A stretch of DNA of 64,000 nucleotides from Streptomyces sp. NBC_00287 (GTDB lineage: Bacteria; Actinomycetota; Actinomycetes; Streptomycetales; Streptomycetaceae), in assembly GCF_036173105.1 (NCBI RefSeq), contig NZ_CP108053.1:7564001-7628000 (forward strand). The letters are read 5' to 3'. Both the position numbers and the translations under genes were made by a program. The notes under the pieces are model-generated. The model ran no database searches. It was not told the DNA's origin and saw only the letters and a list, made by a program, of their open reading frames with translations. Positions 17,078 through 25,646 of the stretch are shown here, piece after piece. Position 1 is the stretch's first letter; every line of letters begins with the position of its first letter.

Positions 17078-17678
17078 AGTGAAGATTGCCGAGCTCCCGT
17101 TCGGCCTGGTCGCGCGGGGAGCCGGTGCATGGTCGACGGATACCGGACTCCGGCTGTCGGCAGCGGCGCGAACGGACCTGTTCTGCGACCCCGCGGTTGC
17201 GGAGACAGCCGATCCCGGTGACCCGGTCCGCCTCGTCGGCGAAGTCCGTGGCGACTTTCAGCTGAGCGCCCGCGTCGAGGTGGACTTCCGCGACACCTTC
17301 GACGCAGGTGTCCTCTTCCTCCAACTCGACGAAGACCGCTGGGCGAAGCTCTGCTTCGAATACACCCCGCAGGGCGAGCCCAGCGTCGTCTCCGTCGTCA
17401 CCCGTGGCGACTCCGACGACGCCAACTCCCAGCTCGTGCCGGTCCGCCACACCTGGCTGCGTATCTCGCGCCTGGGACGGGCTTTCGCCTTCCACTCCTC
17501 CGACGACGGCGAGTACTGGCGAATGATCCGCTACTTCTCGCTGGGCGAGCTGTCCGCCGACGTCCCTGTCCGCGTGGGCTTCCTGGCACAGGCGCCGCAC
17601 GGTGAAGGCTGTGAGGCGACGTTCTCGCAGATCGAGTTCCACCAGCGGACCCTCGCCGGGCTCCGCGACGGCAGCTGA
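17067..17678 (+). CDS. DUF1349 family protein (concanavalin-like fold)
   Basis: A 203-residue protein of the DUF1349 family, predicted to form a single beta-sandwich of the concanavalin A-like type. Typical segments are VRGDFQLSARVEVDFRDTFD, AGVLFLQLDEDRWAKLCFEY and SSDDGEYWRMIRYFSL. There is no signal peptide, so it is probably cytoplasmic. Related proteins are often linked to sugar metabolism, but no reaction is established. An AAGAAGGGA ribosome-binding sequence (17051-17059) precedes the ATG by 7 bases. The gene survives intact at the end of a series of broken genes and is followed by a strong hairpin. Confidence 0.82.
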   Translation: MSNEVKIAELPFGLVARGAGAWSTDTGLRLSAAARTDLFCDPAVAETADPGDPVRLVGEVRGDFQLSARVEVDFRDTFDAGVLFLQLDEDRWAKLCFEYTPQGEPSVVSVVTRGDSDDANSQLVPVRHTWLRISRLGRAFAFHSSDDGEYWRMIRYFSLGELSADVPVRVGFLAQAPHGEGCEATFSQIEFHQRTLAGLRDGS

Positions 17679-17686
17679 CGGCCCCC

Positions 17687-17713
17687 GCCCCGTCAGGAAC
17701 GTCCTGACGGGGC
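17687..17713. terminator. Strong rho-independent-like hairpin
   Basis: GCCCCGTCAGGA (17687-17698) and TCCTGACGGGGC (17702-17713) form a perfect 12-bp stem with a 3-base loop, starting 8 bases after the DUF1349 stop. This is the likely end of that transcription unit. Confidence 0.8.
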
Positions 17714-17774
17714 TCGGCTTCTCCGGCATACCCCGTTGCTCGTGGGAACGGTGAGATGTGAGACCCGGCACGGC

Positions 17775-17837
17775 GTGAGTGAGAGCGTGACGAACACCCT
17801 GCAATACCGCTTCGACGGCCCGGAGGACGCCCCGGTC
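17775..17837 (+). pseudogene. Relic of the first 21 codons of pcaL
   Basis: From GTG 17775 the translation matches the start of the intact pcaL gene at 24296: both contain TNTLQYRFDGPEDAPV, and 19 of 21 residues agree. After codon 21 the similarity stops. At DNA level 49 of 63 bases match, with most differences at third positions. This copy has the GC-rich third positions typical of the chromosome, whereas the copy at 24296 does not. The simplest reading is that this is the original 5' end of the resident gene, separated from its body by an insertion of about 6.5 kb. Confidence 0.8.
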
Positions 17838-18401
17838 GGGGGTCTCCGCGTGCGGGGACGGGCCCGGTTGAGCGGTGGTCGACGGGGTTTGCTCTGCTTC
17901 GGTTAGCTGTTCTGGTCTGCGAACAAGGAAGGCTGTCGAGAACCCTGAGCGCGCGCCATCGAAGTTGAGCGGCATGCGGGTCAGCGCCCCCCATCAGGAG
18001 GTGGAGCAGTGTGGCCACGGTGACACCGACGACGAGGGCCGTGCCGAACGACGGGGGTTCATCGACGACTGGAATTCCGACAGAAAACCCAACCGGAACA
18101 TGGATTCTTCTGAACTTGAGGCAAGCCGTCGCGCTTTCCGGCGGCCCGATCTGTCGACGGGGCAACACAGTGAATTCAGGAATGCGTGTGCTGTCGGAGG
18201 ACTCTCGCCTCCGAGGTCGAGGTGCTCGCCCGGTCCGGGCGGGCCCTGGCGCTGCAGGCACTCGCGAGGTTCTCGCTGTCGCCCATCCCGCATCCTCTGC
18301 TTTCCGTGGGGCACCTACCCGTGGTCCGCTACCCGTGTCACCGCCCCGACCTGCACCTACACTGAGCCCACAAGGGACGTTCGTGACGTACCGGAACCAC
18401 C
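17838..18401. other. Non-coding stretch at the left side of the inserted segment
   Basis: No convincing gene was found. Base composition is more AT-rich than the neighbourhood around 18060-18200. One minus-strand frame contains a membrane-helix-like segment, ALVVGVTVATLLHLLMGG, at about 17985-18040. This could be the tail of a decayed small membrane protein of a mobile element, but no start or RBS supports it. A small GC hairpin lies at 17840-17870. The last 60 bases probably hold the promoter of the transporter operon. Confidence 0.5.
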
Positions 18402-19397
18402 ATGCGCTATCAGCGGATGCTCGTACCGGCCCTCGCCCTGGTCCTCGTAACGGTGCCCGCGATCTCCGCGCGGGGACAGGGTGAGGAAGTCCCGCGCGGC
18501 CCAACGTTCGCCGCGCGCGCTCTGCAGGCGCTGATCGACGGTATTCAGTTCGGAGTGATCATCGCGATCACATCGGTCGGGCTCTCGCTGATCTTCGGCA
18601 CCATCCACCTGATCAACTTCGCGCACGGTGAGTTCGTCACGATCGGCGCCACCTTCGCGTTCTTCCTCAACGTTTCCGCGGCCGGTCCGGGCTGGCATCT
18701 GATTCCCGCCGCCGTCGCCGCGGTGGTCTTCGGTGCCCTGCTGGGCGGGGCGGTTGATCGAGGTATCTGGCGCCCGCTGCGGGCTCGGGGTACCGGGCTG
18801 ATCAACATGTTCATCGTGACCATCGGGCTCTCGCTGCTGCTGCGCCACGTCGTACTCGTGCTGTACGGAACCCGACCCGCCTCCTACGCGCAGTACGACA
18901 TCCAGAGCACGATCGACCTGGGCCCGGCCGGCATCACCCCACGGGACCTCACGGTCACCCTGCTCGCCGTGCTGGTGCTGCTCGGCATCGCCGCGCTCCT
19001 GCAGAAGACGCGGATCGGCACGGCCGTGCGGGCCGTCTCCGCCAACCGTGACCTCGCGGAGGCGTCGGGCATCGACGTGCAGCGGGTGGTGCTGTTCGTG
19101 TGGATGCTTGCCGGCGGACTGGCCGCACTCGGTGGGGTCTTCTTCGGCCTGGTGGAGATCGTCACCTGGGACATGGGCTTCAAACTGCTGCTGCTGATGT
19201 TCGCGGGGATCATCCTGGGCGGCCTCGGCTCCGCCTACGGTGCGATGGTCGGCAGCCTCGTCATCGGCATCGTCGCCCAGATGTCCACGCTGTGGTTCCC
19301 GGTCGACCTGCAGTACGCCTGGGCGCTGCTCGTCCTCATCCTCGTCCTCCTCGTCCGGCCGCAGGGCATCCTCGGCCGGGCCGAACGCGTCGGGTGA
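18402..19397 (+). CDS. livH: Branched-chain amino-acid type ABC transporter permease (LivH family)
   Basis: A 331-residue membrane permease. After a signal-like N-terminal helix (LVPALALVLVTVPAISARG) it shows the LivH hallmarks SVGLSLIFGTIHLINFAHGE, GIWRPLRARG, then AVRAVSANRDLAEASGIDV and the ending LVRPQGILGR. The transporter class takes up hydrophobic amino acids or, in some members, urea, amides or aromatic acids. The operon order permease-permease-ATPase-ATPase is the usual livHMGF order. The binding-protein gene is convergent at the far end instead of leading the operon. Confidence 0.92.
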   Translation: MRYQRMLVPALALVLVTVPAISARGQGEEVPRGPTFAARALQALIDGIQFGVIIAITSVGLSLIFGTIHLINFAHGEFVTIGATFAFFLNVSAAGPGWHLIPAAVAAVVFGALLGGAVDRGIWRPLRARGTGLINMFIVTIGLSLLLRHVVLVLYGTRPASYAQYDIQSTIDLGPAGITPRDLTVTLLAVLVLLGIAALLQKTRIGTAVRAVSANRDLAEASGIDVQRVVLFVWMLAGGLAALGGVFFGLVEIVTWDMGFKLLLLMFAGIILGGLGSAYGAMVGSLVIGIVAQMSTLWFPVDLQYAWALLVLILVLLVRPQGILGRAERVG

Positions 19398-19407
19398 GGG
19401 GTGCGCC

Positions 19408-20400
19408 ATGGACTTCTCGGCCATCGTCTCCGACGCACTCCGCTCCGGAATCGGCCCCATCGCCGCCGTCTACGCCCTCGCCGCGATCGGGCTGAACCTG
19501 CACTTCGGTTACACGGGGCTGCTGAACTTCGGCCAGGTCGGATTCATGCTGGTCGGCGGTTACGGACTCGCCATCACCGTGTCCACGTACGACGGCCCGA
19601 TGTGGCTCGGCCTCCTGGGCGGAATCGCCTGCGCGATCGTGCTGGCCCTGCTCCTCGGCCTGCCCACCCTGCGGCTGCGCGCCGATTATCTCGCCATCAC
19701 CACGATCGCGGCGGGGGAGACGCTACGGCTGTTCTACCGCTCCAGCTGGGCAGAGCCGGTCACCGGCGGGGTGTTCGGGCTGCAGAGATTCGCGAACGAC
19801 TTCTACGAACTCAGCCCCATCGAGCCCGGCACCTACGGCGTGTGGCTCGTGAGGTTCAGCTCCCGCGACCTCTGGGTGATGATCGTCGGATGGGCGCTGG
19901 TGCTCGTGACCGCAGGTCTGCTGGCCCTGCTGATCCACAGCCCGTGGGGCCGTGTCATCCGGTCGATCCGTGAGGACGAGGTCGCCGCGCGCAGCCTCGG
20001 CAAGAACGTCTACGCGTACAAGATGCAGAGCCTCGTGCTCGGCGGCGTCATCGGGGCGGTCGCAGGCATGATGCAGGCGATCCAGGTGCAGTCCGTGAAC
20101 CCGGACAACTACGATCCGGGCGTCACGTTCTTCCTGTACACGCTGCTTATCCTCGGGGGTGCCGGGCGGATCCTCGGGCCGGTCGTCGGCTCGATCCTGT
20201 TCTGGTTCGTCCTCAGCTTCCTCGACAGCGCGCTCCGCCAGGCCATCGACGCCGAGTACATCTCGCCGGACCTCATCAGCACGTCGGAGGTCGGCGCGGT
20301 GCGCTTCGCCCTGGTCGGGGTCGCCCTGATCCTGCTGGTCGCGTTCAGGCCACAGGGCATTCTCGGCAGCCGGAAGGAGATGCTGCTCAGTGGCCGCTGA
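19408..20400 (+). CDS. livM: Branched-chain amino-acid type ABC transporter permease (LivM family)
   Basis: A 330-residue permease, the partner of LivH in the membrane channel. It contains LivM-type segments IGLNLHFGYTGLLNFGQVGF, LGLPTLRLRADYLAITTIA and the cytoplasmic coupling region SPWGRVIRSIREDEVAARSL, ending VAFRPQGILGSRKE. ATG 19408 has a GAGGGG sequence at 19396-19401. The earlier in-frame extension overlaps livH and was not used. It overlaps livG by 11 bases, consistent with one transcript. Confidence 0.92.
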   Translation: MDFSAIVSDALRSGIGPIAAVYALAAIGLNLHFGYTGLLNFGQVGFMLVGGYGLAITVSTYDGPMWLGLLGGIACAIVLALLLGLPTLRLRADYLAITTIAAGETLRLFYRSSWAEPVTGGVFGLQRFANDFYELSPIEPGTYGVWLVRFSSRDLWVMIVGWALVLVTAGLLALLIHSPWGRVIRSIREDEVAARSLGKNVYAYKMQSLVLGGVIGAVAGMMQAIQVQSVNPDNYDPGVTFFLYTLLILGGAGRILGPVVGSILFWFVLSFLDSALRQAIDAEYISPDLISTSEVGAVRFALVGVALILLVAFRPQGILGSRKEMLLSGR

Positions 20401-21280
20401 CCCTGTCGTATCCCACCCGGGCCGGCTCTCTGCGATCGATCCCGAGCCGGGGGTACGCAAGCCCGATCCCCTGCTGGTCCTGGACCAGGTGACCCGAACC
20501 TTCGGCGGCCTCGTCGCCGTGCGGGTCGAGCACCTGGAGGTGCAGCGCGGGGCCATAACTGCGCTCATCGGACCCAACGGTGCCGGCAAGACCACGTTGT
20601 TCAACGTGGTGAGCGGGTTCGACCGGGCCGACGGCGGCCGGTGGTCGTTCGACGGACAGCCGTTCACCGGCGCCCCGGCATACCGGGTGGCGCAGCGGGG
20701 ACTGGTCCGTACGTTCCAGCTCTCCAGGGCGCTCGCCCGGCTCACGGTGCTGGAGAACCTGCTGCTTGCCGCGCCCGGGCAACGCGGCGAGCGGGTGCTG
20801 CCCGCGCTGCTGCGACCGCTGTGGCGCGGGCAGGAACGGGAGTTCGAGCGCCGAGCCGACGAACTGCTGGACCGCTTCCGGCTCGGTCCGCTGCGCGACG
20901 ACCATGCCGGCACGCTCTCCGGTGGTCAGCGCAAACTGCTGGAACTGGCCCGCGCGCTGATGGCCCGGCCGGTCATGCTCCTACTCGACGAGCCGATGGC
21001 CGGGGTGAACCCCGCGCTGACCCAGTCGCTGCTCGGACACATCACGCAGCTGCGCGACGAGGGGCTGACGGTGTGCTTCGTCGAGCACGACATGGACGTG
21101 GTGATGGGCATCAGCGACTGGGTGGCCGTTATGGCCGACGGCCGGCTGGTGGCCGAGGGCCCACCGCACACGATCGCCCGAAACCCCGCCGTCGTGGACG
21201 CCTACCTGGGCAAACGGCACGACGAACCGCAGGCGACCGAGCAGAAGGAGAAGGGGAGCGGGAACGAGAGGGAGGCGTAG
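20390..21280 (+). CDS. livG: Branched-chain amino-acid type ABC transporter ATPase (LivG family)
   Basis: A 296-residue ABC ATPase with Walker A GPNGAGKTTLFN, signature LSGGQRKLLELARALM, Walker B VMLLLDEPMAGVNP and the H-loop in VCFVEHDMDVVM. DEPMAGVNP and EHDMD are typical of LivG. The GTG start has AAGGAGA at 20373-20379. The extra 20-30 residues before the first strand (LLVLDQVTRTFGGL) and the charged C-terminal tail are longer than usual. Confidence 0.92.
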   Translation: MAADPVVSHPGRLSAIDPEPGVRKPDPLLVLDQVTRTFGGLVAVRVEHLEVQRGAITALIGPNGAGKTTLFNVVSGFDRADGGRWSFDGQPFTGAPAYRVAQRGLVRTFQLSRALARLTVLENLLLAAPGQRGERVLPALLRPLWRGQEREFERRADELLDRFRLGPLRDDHAGTLSGGQRKLLELARALMARPVMLLLDEPMAGVNPALTQSLLGHITQLRDEGLTVCFVEHDMDVVMGISDWVAVMADGRLVAEGPPHTIARNPAVVDAYLGKRHDEPQATEQKEKGSGNEREA

Positions 21281-21282
21281 CG

Positions 21283-22023
21283 ATGTCCGCCGAAGAGCAG
21301 GCACCGGTGCTGGCGGCCGACGGCATCATCGCCGGCTACGTCCCCGGTGTGGACGTGCTGCGCGGATGCAGCATCGAGGTGCGTCCGGGCGAAGTGGTCG
21401 GAGTGATCGGCCCCAATGGCGCCGGCAAGTCGACGCTCGTCAAGGCCGTCTTCGGGCTGCTGCGGGTGCGCGGCGGGACCGTGCGGCTGCGCGGCGAGGA
21501 CGTGACCGGCCGGCCCGCGCACGAGCTGGTCCGGCGGGGCGTGGGCTACGTACCGCAGCTGCAGAACGTATTCCCCACGCTGACCGTCGAGGAGAATCTG
21601 CGGATGGGCGTCTATCTTCGGCCCAGGGACTACGCACGGCGGGTCGCTGCGGTGGAGGAGCTCTTCCCCGTGCTGGCCGACCGCCGCAAGCAGAAGGCCG
21701 TCGCGATGTCCGGCGGCGAACGCCAGATGCTCGCGATGGCGCGCGCCCTGATGATGGAGCCGCAGCTGCTGCTGCTCGACGAGCCGTCGGCCGGCCTGTC
21801 ACCGCTCCATCAAGACGATGTCTTCGACCGGTGCAGAACGATCAACAGCGCGGGCGTCGCCGTGCTCATGGTCGAGCAGAACGCCCGCAGGTGCCTGCAG
21901 TTCTGCGACCGCGGCTACGTACTCGACCAGGGCCGCAACGCGTACACCGGCACGGGTAAAGCACTGCTGCACGACGAGAAGGTGATCGAGCTCTACCTCG
22001 GCACGCTCGCCCGCACCCGTTGA
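21283..22023 (+). CDS. livF: Branched-chain amino-acid type ABC transporter ATPase (LivF family)
   Basis: A 246-residue ABC ATPase: Walker A GPNGAGKSTLVKAV, Q-loop VGYVPQLQNVFPTLTVEENL, signature MSGGERQMLAMARALM, Walker B LLLLDEPSAGLSP, H-loop VLMVEQNARRCL. The VEQNA form (Q for H after E) is the normal LivF variant. ATG 21283 lies two bases after the livG stop, with GAGGGAGG upstream. LivF and LivG should act as a heterodimer under the LivHM permease. Confidence 0.92.
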   Translation: MSAEEQAPVLAADGIIAGYVPGVDVLRGCSIEVRPGEVVGVIGPNGAGKSTLVKAVFGLLRVRGGTVRLRGEDVTGRPAHELVRRGVGYVPQLQNVFPTLTVEENLRMGVYLRPRDYARRVAAVEELFPVLADRRKQKAVAMSGGERQMLAMARALMMEPQLLLLDEPSAGLSPLHQDDVFDRCRTINSAGVAVLMVEQNARRCLQFCDRGYVLDQGRNAYTGTGKALLHDEKVIELYLGTLARTR

Positions 22024-22075
22024 CTCCTGTCCCTGTCGCTCCTTTTGGTCACTCCTGTCCCACTTGCTCGCCTCG

Positions 22076-23323
22076 TCACTCCTGTGCCTTGCTGGTCTCG
22101 ATACGCAGGGTCTGCAACTGCCCCTTGTCGTCGTAGCCGTACACCTCAATCGTCGCCTGGCCGGGTTCGCCCTTGTCGATGAAGTCGAGCGGGCCGCTCA
22201 CACCCTGGTAGTCGATGTCCTTGCCGTCGGCGATCAGCTCTTTGCAGGCGGCGAACGAGTTGCACTTCTCGCCGTCCCTGGTGATCCCGTTCATCTCCTT
22301 CACGAACTCGCCCGGGTCGTCGGACTTCGCCTTCTCGGCGGCGAGCGCGATCGTCGTCACGCAGTCGAACGCCTGCGGTGCAAACTGCAGCTCCCTCAGC
22401 TCGGGCGCGAACTTCTTCAGATCGTTCACGTACTGCTCGTTCTCCGCCGAGGCCGGCGCGGTCCCCTTCATCCCGGAGAGCCGCTCGGGCTGGCCCGGGG
22501 CGACCAGCGAGGCCAGCTCCTCGCTGCGCAGTCCGTCGGCGCCGTAGACGCCGATCCGGTCGGGCCCGATTCCGGACTCGATCATGCCCTGGAGGATCTG
22601 GGTGCCCTCCTCGAACGCGATCACCACGGCGGCGTCCGGGCTGGAGTTCTCTATCCGCTGGACGACCTGGTCGAAGTTGCTCGCCTTCGGGTCGTACGTC
22701 TCGGCGAGCGTCACCGTCGCACCGCGGTCCTCGAGTACCTCCCGTGTGCTCTCCATGAGGCCGCGCCCGTAGTCGTCCGCCCGTGCGACCAGAGCCACCC
22801 GGTCGTGGCCGTCCTCGCGGACGACGTCCGCCAGGATGGGCCCCTGCAAGGCGTCGCTCGGCGCGGTACGGAAGTAGTACCCGTCGTCCTCGTAGTCGGT
22901 GAAGGTGGGTGCGGTGTTCGACGCGGAACACTGCACGACGCCCGCTCCGGTCACCCGGTCGATGAACGCCAGCGACATGCCGGAAGCCGCGGCGCCGATG
23001 ACCGCGTCCACGCCCGACGCGAGGACCCGGTCCGCCGACTGCGCGGCAACGGCCTCCTGGCCCGCCTCGTCACTGGAGACCACAGTCGGCACCGGCTTGC
23101 CCAGTACCCCGCCGGCGTCGTTGATCGTCTGTATCGCGAACTTCACCGACTCGATCTGCGGCGGACCGAGGTAGGCCAGCTGTCCCGTCTCCGGCAGGAC
23201 GTAGCCGAACTGGAGCTCACCATCGCCCGGGTCGGCCCGGGCTGTGCCCGTCGTACCGCAGACGGCTATCACAAGGGCAGCCGCGCTTGCGAAGATCGCG
23301 GACCGCCGTATCGACGCTTTCAT
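22076..23323 (-). CDS. Branched-chain amino-acid type ABC transporter substrate-binding protein
   Basis: A 415-residue exported solute-binding protein of the Leu/Ile/Val-binding (LivJ-like) fold. The signal peptide is MKASIRRSAIFASAAALVIA with a probable cleavage near TARA-DPG; there is no lipobox at the usual position, though a cysteine occurs in AVCGTTGTARA. Ligand-domain segments are FGYVLPETGQLAYLGPPQ, DAVIGAAASGMSLAFIDRV and APQAFDCVTTIALAAEKAK. Unusually it is convergent with livHMGF, separated by 52 bases without an obvious hairpin. It should deliver substrate to that permease. It then borders the decayed integrase region. Confidence 0.9.
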   Translation of the reverse strand: MKASIRRSAIFASAAALVIAVCGTTGTARADPGDGELQFGYVLPETGQLAYLGPPQIESVKFAIQTINDAGGVLGKPVPTVVSSDEAGQEAVAAQSADRVLASGVDAVIGAAASGMSLAFIDRVTGAGVVQCSASNTAPTFTDYEDDGYYFRTAPSDALQGPILADVVREDGHDRVALVARADDYGRGLMESTREVLEDRGATVTLAETYDPKASNFDQVVQRIENSSPDAAVVIAFEEGTQILQGMIESGIGPDRIGVYGADGLRSEELASLVAPGQPERLSGMKGTAPASAENEQYVNDLKKFAPELRELQFAPQAFDCVTTIALAAEKAKSDDPGEFVKEMNGITRDGEKCNSFAACKELIADGKDIDYQGVSGPLDFIDKGEPGQATIEVYGYDDKGQLQTLRIETSKAQE

Positions 23324-23790
23324 CTCAGCCTCCGCTCGTTACAGCGGCGGTGGTCCACTGGCCGGCCATCCGCCCGCCATCTGTACATGAGGGTAGAACT
23401 CATTCAGTGCCCGGAAAAGCGCAAAACATTCACATTTGTGAGGTTGTGCTTCTCGCTTCGGCCGGTCAGTGCCGACGCCGAGTGGGGGCGGCAGGAGAGG
23501 AGCTTCCGAATACCTACGGGCAAGCGGCGTCGAAGGCGACCGGCACGCGACAGGCCGCGGTCGGCGCTCCTGGTTGAGTGCAGGAGCCGAGAGGGACAGG
23601 ACAGTGCTCGTATTGAGCAGGTCAAGGGCAGAGGCGGCGGAGGGCAGCCGCACCAGCATCAGCGACAACAGGGGCATTGCTCCCCGTCGGGCCGCAGTGG
23701 CCAGATCGCGGAATCGCAGGTGGCGGCAGCTTCCGGCCCTCTTGGGATACGGCCTGCGTTGGTTAGAGCGCGGCTGGCACGAGAAGAACC
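23324..23790. other. Non-coding stretch between the binding-protein gene and the integrase relic
   Basis: No supported gene. The first 150 bases upstream of the minus-strand binding-protein gene include AT-richer sequence (around 23395-23450, for example AAACATTCACATTTGTGAGG) that is a plausible promoter area. From 23470 to 23790 the frames are short, arginine-rich and do not resemble protein. This part may be the eroded 5' half of the integrase gene, but I could not align it to the family. Confidence 0.45.
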
Positions 23791-23796
23791 AGACCC

Positions 23797-24200
23797 ACGA
23801 AGGAAGCGCTGGGGAGAGCCGTTACTCGGCGGTTGGTGTATATCAATGCCGCTGCGCATGTGACCATTCCGCGGCGGGCACGCAAGGAAGGGCGGAAGAG
23901 GAAAGAGGAGGCGCTGCCCTGGAACGTCTACGAGGTTCAGAAGTTCATTCATGGCATTAGGGGAGAGCGTCTCTACGCCGCCCGGGTGAGCGGGAGCTGC
24001 CGCTGCCAGCACTGGTGCTGGGCGCCCTGAAGGCATTCCGCGCTCTCCAAGCCGAGGAGAGGCTCGCTCTGGGGGAGGCGTACCTGGCATCTGGCTACGT
24101 GCCGGAGACAGATCTTGTTCACTGCGTGTGGTGTCTGGGTGGGATTCCAGGAGGTCGCCAGGTGAGCCACGCCGGGACTCATCCGTGCCGCCACACTCGT
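23797..24200 (+). pseudogene. Decayed tyrosine recombinase (site-specific integrase)
   Basis: Two stretches in different frames read as an actinobacterial phage/AICE-type integrase. The first (frame of 23797-23980) gives LGRAVTRRLVYINAAAHVTI, then RKEEALPWNVYEVQKFIHGI and RGERLYAA, which match the end of the core-binding domain and the entry to the catalytic domain. The second (frame from about 23985 to 24110) gives ELPLPALVLGALKAFRALQ, then AEERLALGEAYLASGYV, the conserved middle of the catalytic domain. About 100 residues with the first catalytic arginine are deleted between them, and the RHxxR and Tyr regions cannot be read. The gene points at the start of pcaL, the position expected for an integrase next to its attachment site. 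Confidence 0.65.
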
Positions 24201-24295
24201 GCTGACAGCCGAGGGGTGCCGTCTTGGGAGAGCCACGTCCCGCTACCTCTACCCCGGGGATGTGACATCTCGTGACAGATGAGAGGGTCAGGCGG

Positions 24296-25615
24296 GTGAG
24301 TGAGACACCGACTAACACCCTCCAATACCGCTTTGACGGGCCAGAAGACGCTCCTGTCCTGATCTTGGGTCCCTCACTGGGTACAACGTGGCACATGTGG
24401 GACCGCCAGGTTCCCGAGCTGACGCAGCAGTGGCGGGTCTTCCGGTTCGACCTGCCGGGACACGGCGGCGCACCGGCGTACCCCGCGGGCTCGGTCGCCG
24501 AGCTCGCCGTGCGGCTGCTCGGCACGCTGGACGGCCTCGGTGTGCAGCGCTTCGGGTACGCGGGCTGCGCGCTCGGCGGGGCGGTGGGCGTGGAGCTGGC
24601 CCTGCGCCACCCGGAGCGGCTCGCCTCGCTCGCCCTGATCGCCGCCTCGCCCCGCTTCGGCACGGCCGACGAGTTCCGCCAGCGCGGGGTGATCGTCCGG
24701 ACGAACGGCCTCGACCCCATCGCCCGTACCTCGCCCGAGCGCTGGTTCACCCATGGCTTCGCCGCCGCCCAGCCGGCCATCACGGACTGGGCCGTACAGA
24801 TGGTGCGCACCACCGACCCCGGCTGCTACATCGCCAGCTGCGAGGCGCTGGCCTCCTTCGACGTGCGCACCGAGCTCACCAGCGTCGGCGTCCCCACCCT
24901 CGTCCTGGTCGGCTCCGAGGACCAGGTCACTGGCCCCGCCGAGGCCCGCACCCTGGTCGCCGGCATCCCCGACGCCCGGCTCGCCGTGGTCCCCGGCGCC
25001 TCCCACCTCGTACCGGTGGAACAGCCGGCCGCCGTCACCGATCTGCTGGTCAGACACTTCTCCACGGCCTGGCAGCCCGCCTACGACTCGACCACCGGCC
25101 AGGTCGCCATCCCCGCGGCCCCCGTGAAGCCGGTCCTCACCACGGCCCCGGCACCCGCAGCCGCACCCCCGCAGCCCGCGCCCATCGCCGAGATCGCCCC
25201 CGCCCCCGTCCCGGCCCCCGTGGCGGGCGGTCGCCCCGACCCGTACGACGCCGGGATCAAGGTGCGCCGCGAGGTGCTCGGCGACGCGCATGTCGACCGG
25301 GCGCTGGCGCAGGCCGACGAGTTCTCGGGCGACTTCCAGGAGTTCGTCACCCGCTACGCCTGGGGCGAGATCTGGGACCGCCCCGGCCTCGACCGCCGCT
25401 CGCGCAGCTGCGTCACCCTCACCGCCCTGGTCGCCGGCGGCCACCTGGAGGAGCTCGCCTTCCACACTCGCGCCGCCCTGCGCAACGGCCTGACGCCCAC
25501 CGAGATCAAGGAAGTGCTGCTGCAGGCCGCGGTCTACTGCGGCGTACCGGCGGCGAACAGCGCGTTCACGGTGGCTCAGCAGGTCATCCGCGAGGAGACC
25601 ACGCCCACCGAATGA
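24296..25615 (+). CDS. pcaL: Fused 3-oxoadipate enol-lactonase / 4-carboxymuconolactone decarboxylase
   Basis: A 439-residue two-domain protein for consecutive steps of the protocatechuate branch of the beta-ketoadipate pathway. Residues 1-265 are an alpha/beta hydrolase (GPSLGTTWHMWDRQVPEL, nucleophile elbow region GYAGCALGGAVGVELAL, catalytic histidine in VPGASHLVPVEQP). A linker of about 60 Pro/Ala residues leads to the C-terminal decarboxylase domain (GEIWDRPGLDRRSRSCVTLT, HTRAALRNGLTPTEIKEVLL). GTG 24296 has GAGAGGG at 24281-24287; an in-frame GTG at 24272 has no RBS and was rejected. The first 100 bases use AT-richer third positions than the rest. In other Streptomyces this gene sits in a pca operon; here no other pca gene is adjacent. 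Confidence 0.9.
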   Translation: MSETPTNTLQYRFDGPEDAPVLILGPSLGTTWHMWDRQVPELTQQWRVFRFDLPGHGGAPAYPAGSVAELAVRLLGTLDGLGVQRFGYAGCALGGAVGVELALRHPERLASLALIAASPRFGTADEFRQRGVIVRTNGLDPIARTSPERWFTHGFAAAQPAITDWAVQMVRTTDPGCYIASCEALASFDVRTELTSVGVPTLVLVGSEDQVTGPAEARTLVAGIPDARLAVVPGASHLVPVEQPAAVTDLLVRHFSTAWQPAYDSTTGQVAIPAAPVKPVLTTAPAPAAAPPQPAPIAEIAPAPVPAPVAGGRPDPYDAGIKVRREVLGDAHVDRALAQADEFSGDFQEFVTRYAWGEIWDRPGLDRRSRSCVTLTALVAGGHLEELAFHTRAALRNGLTPTEIKEVLLQAAVYCGVPAANSAFTVAQQVIREETTPTE

Positions 25616-25646
25616 CCTCGCCGCGGCGCGGGGGCACGATGGTGCC

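Noticed and set aside
17838..17872. GTCTCCGCGTGCGGGGACG, resembling a type I-E CRISPR repeat core
   Set aside because: There is only one copy, the palindrome is imperfect, no spacers and no cas genes are present, so it is more likely an ordinary GC hairpin.
23469..23960. 163-codon plus-strand frame before the integrase relic
   Set aside because: Arginine-rich translation without motifs; the integrase blocks that overlap its 3' part are in other frames.
24272..24295. Upstream GTG start for pcaL
   Set aside because: It would add eight residues without an RBS, while GAGAGGG is well placed for GTG 24296, and the relic copy at 17775 also starts at the equivalent GTG.
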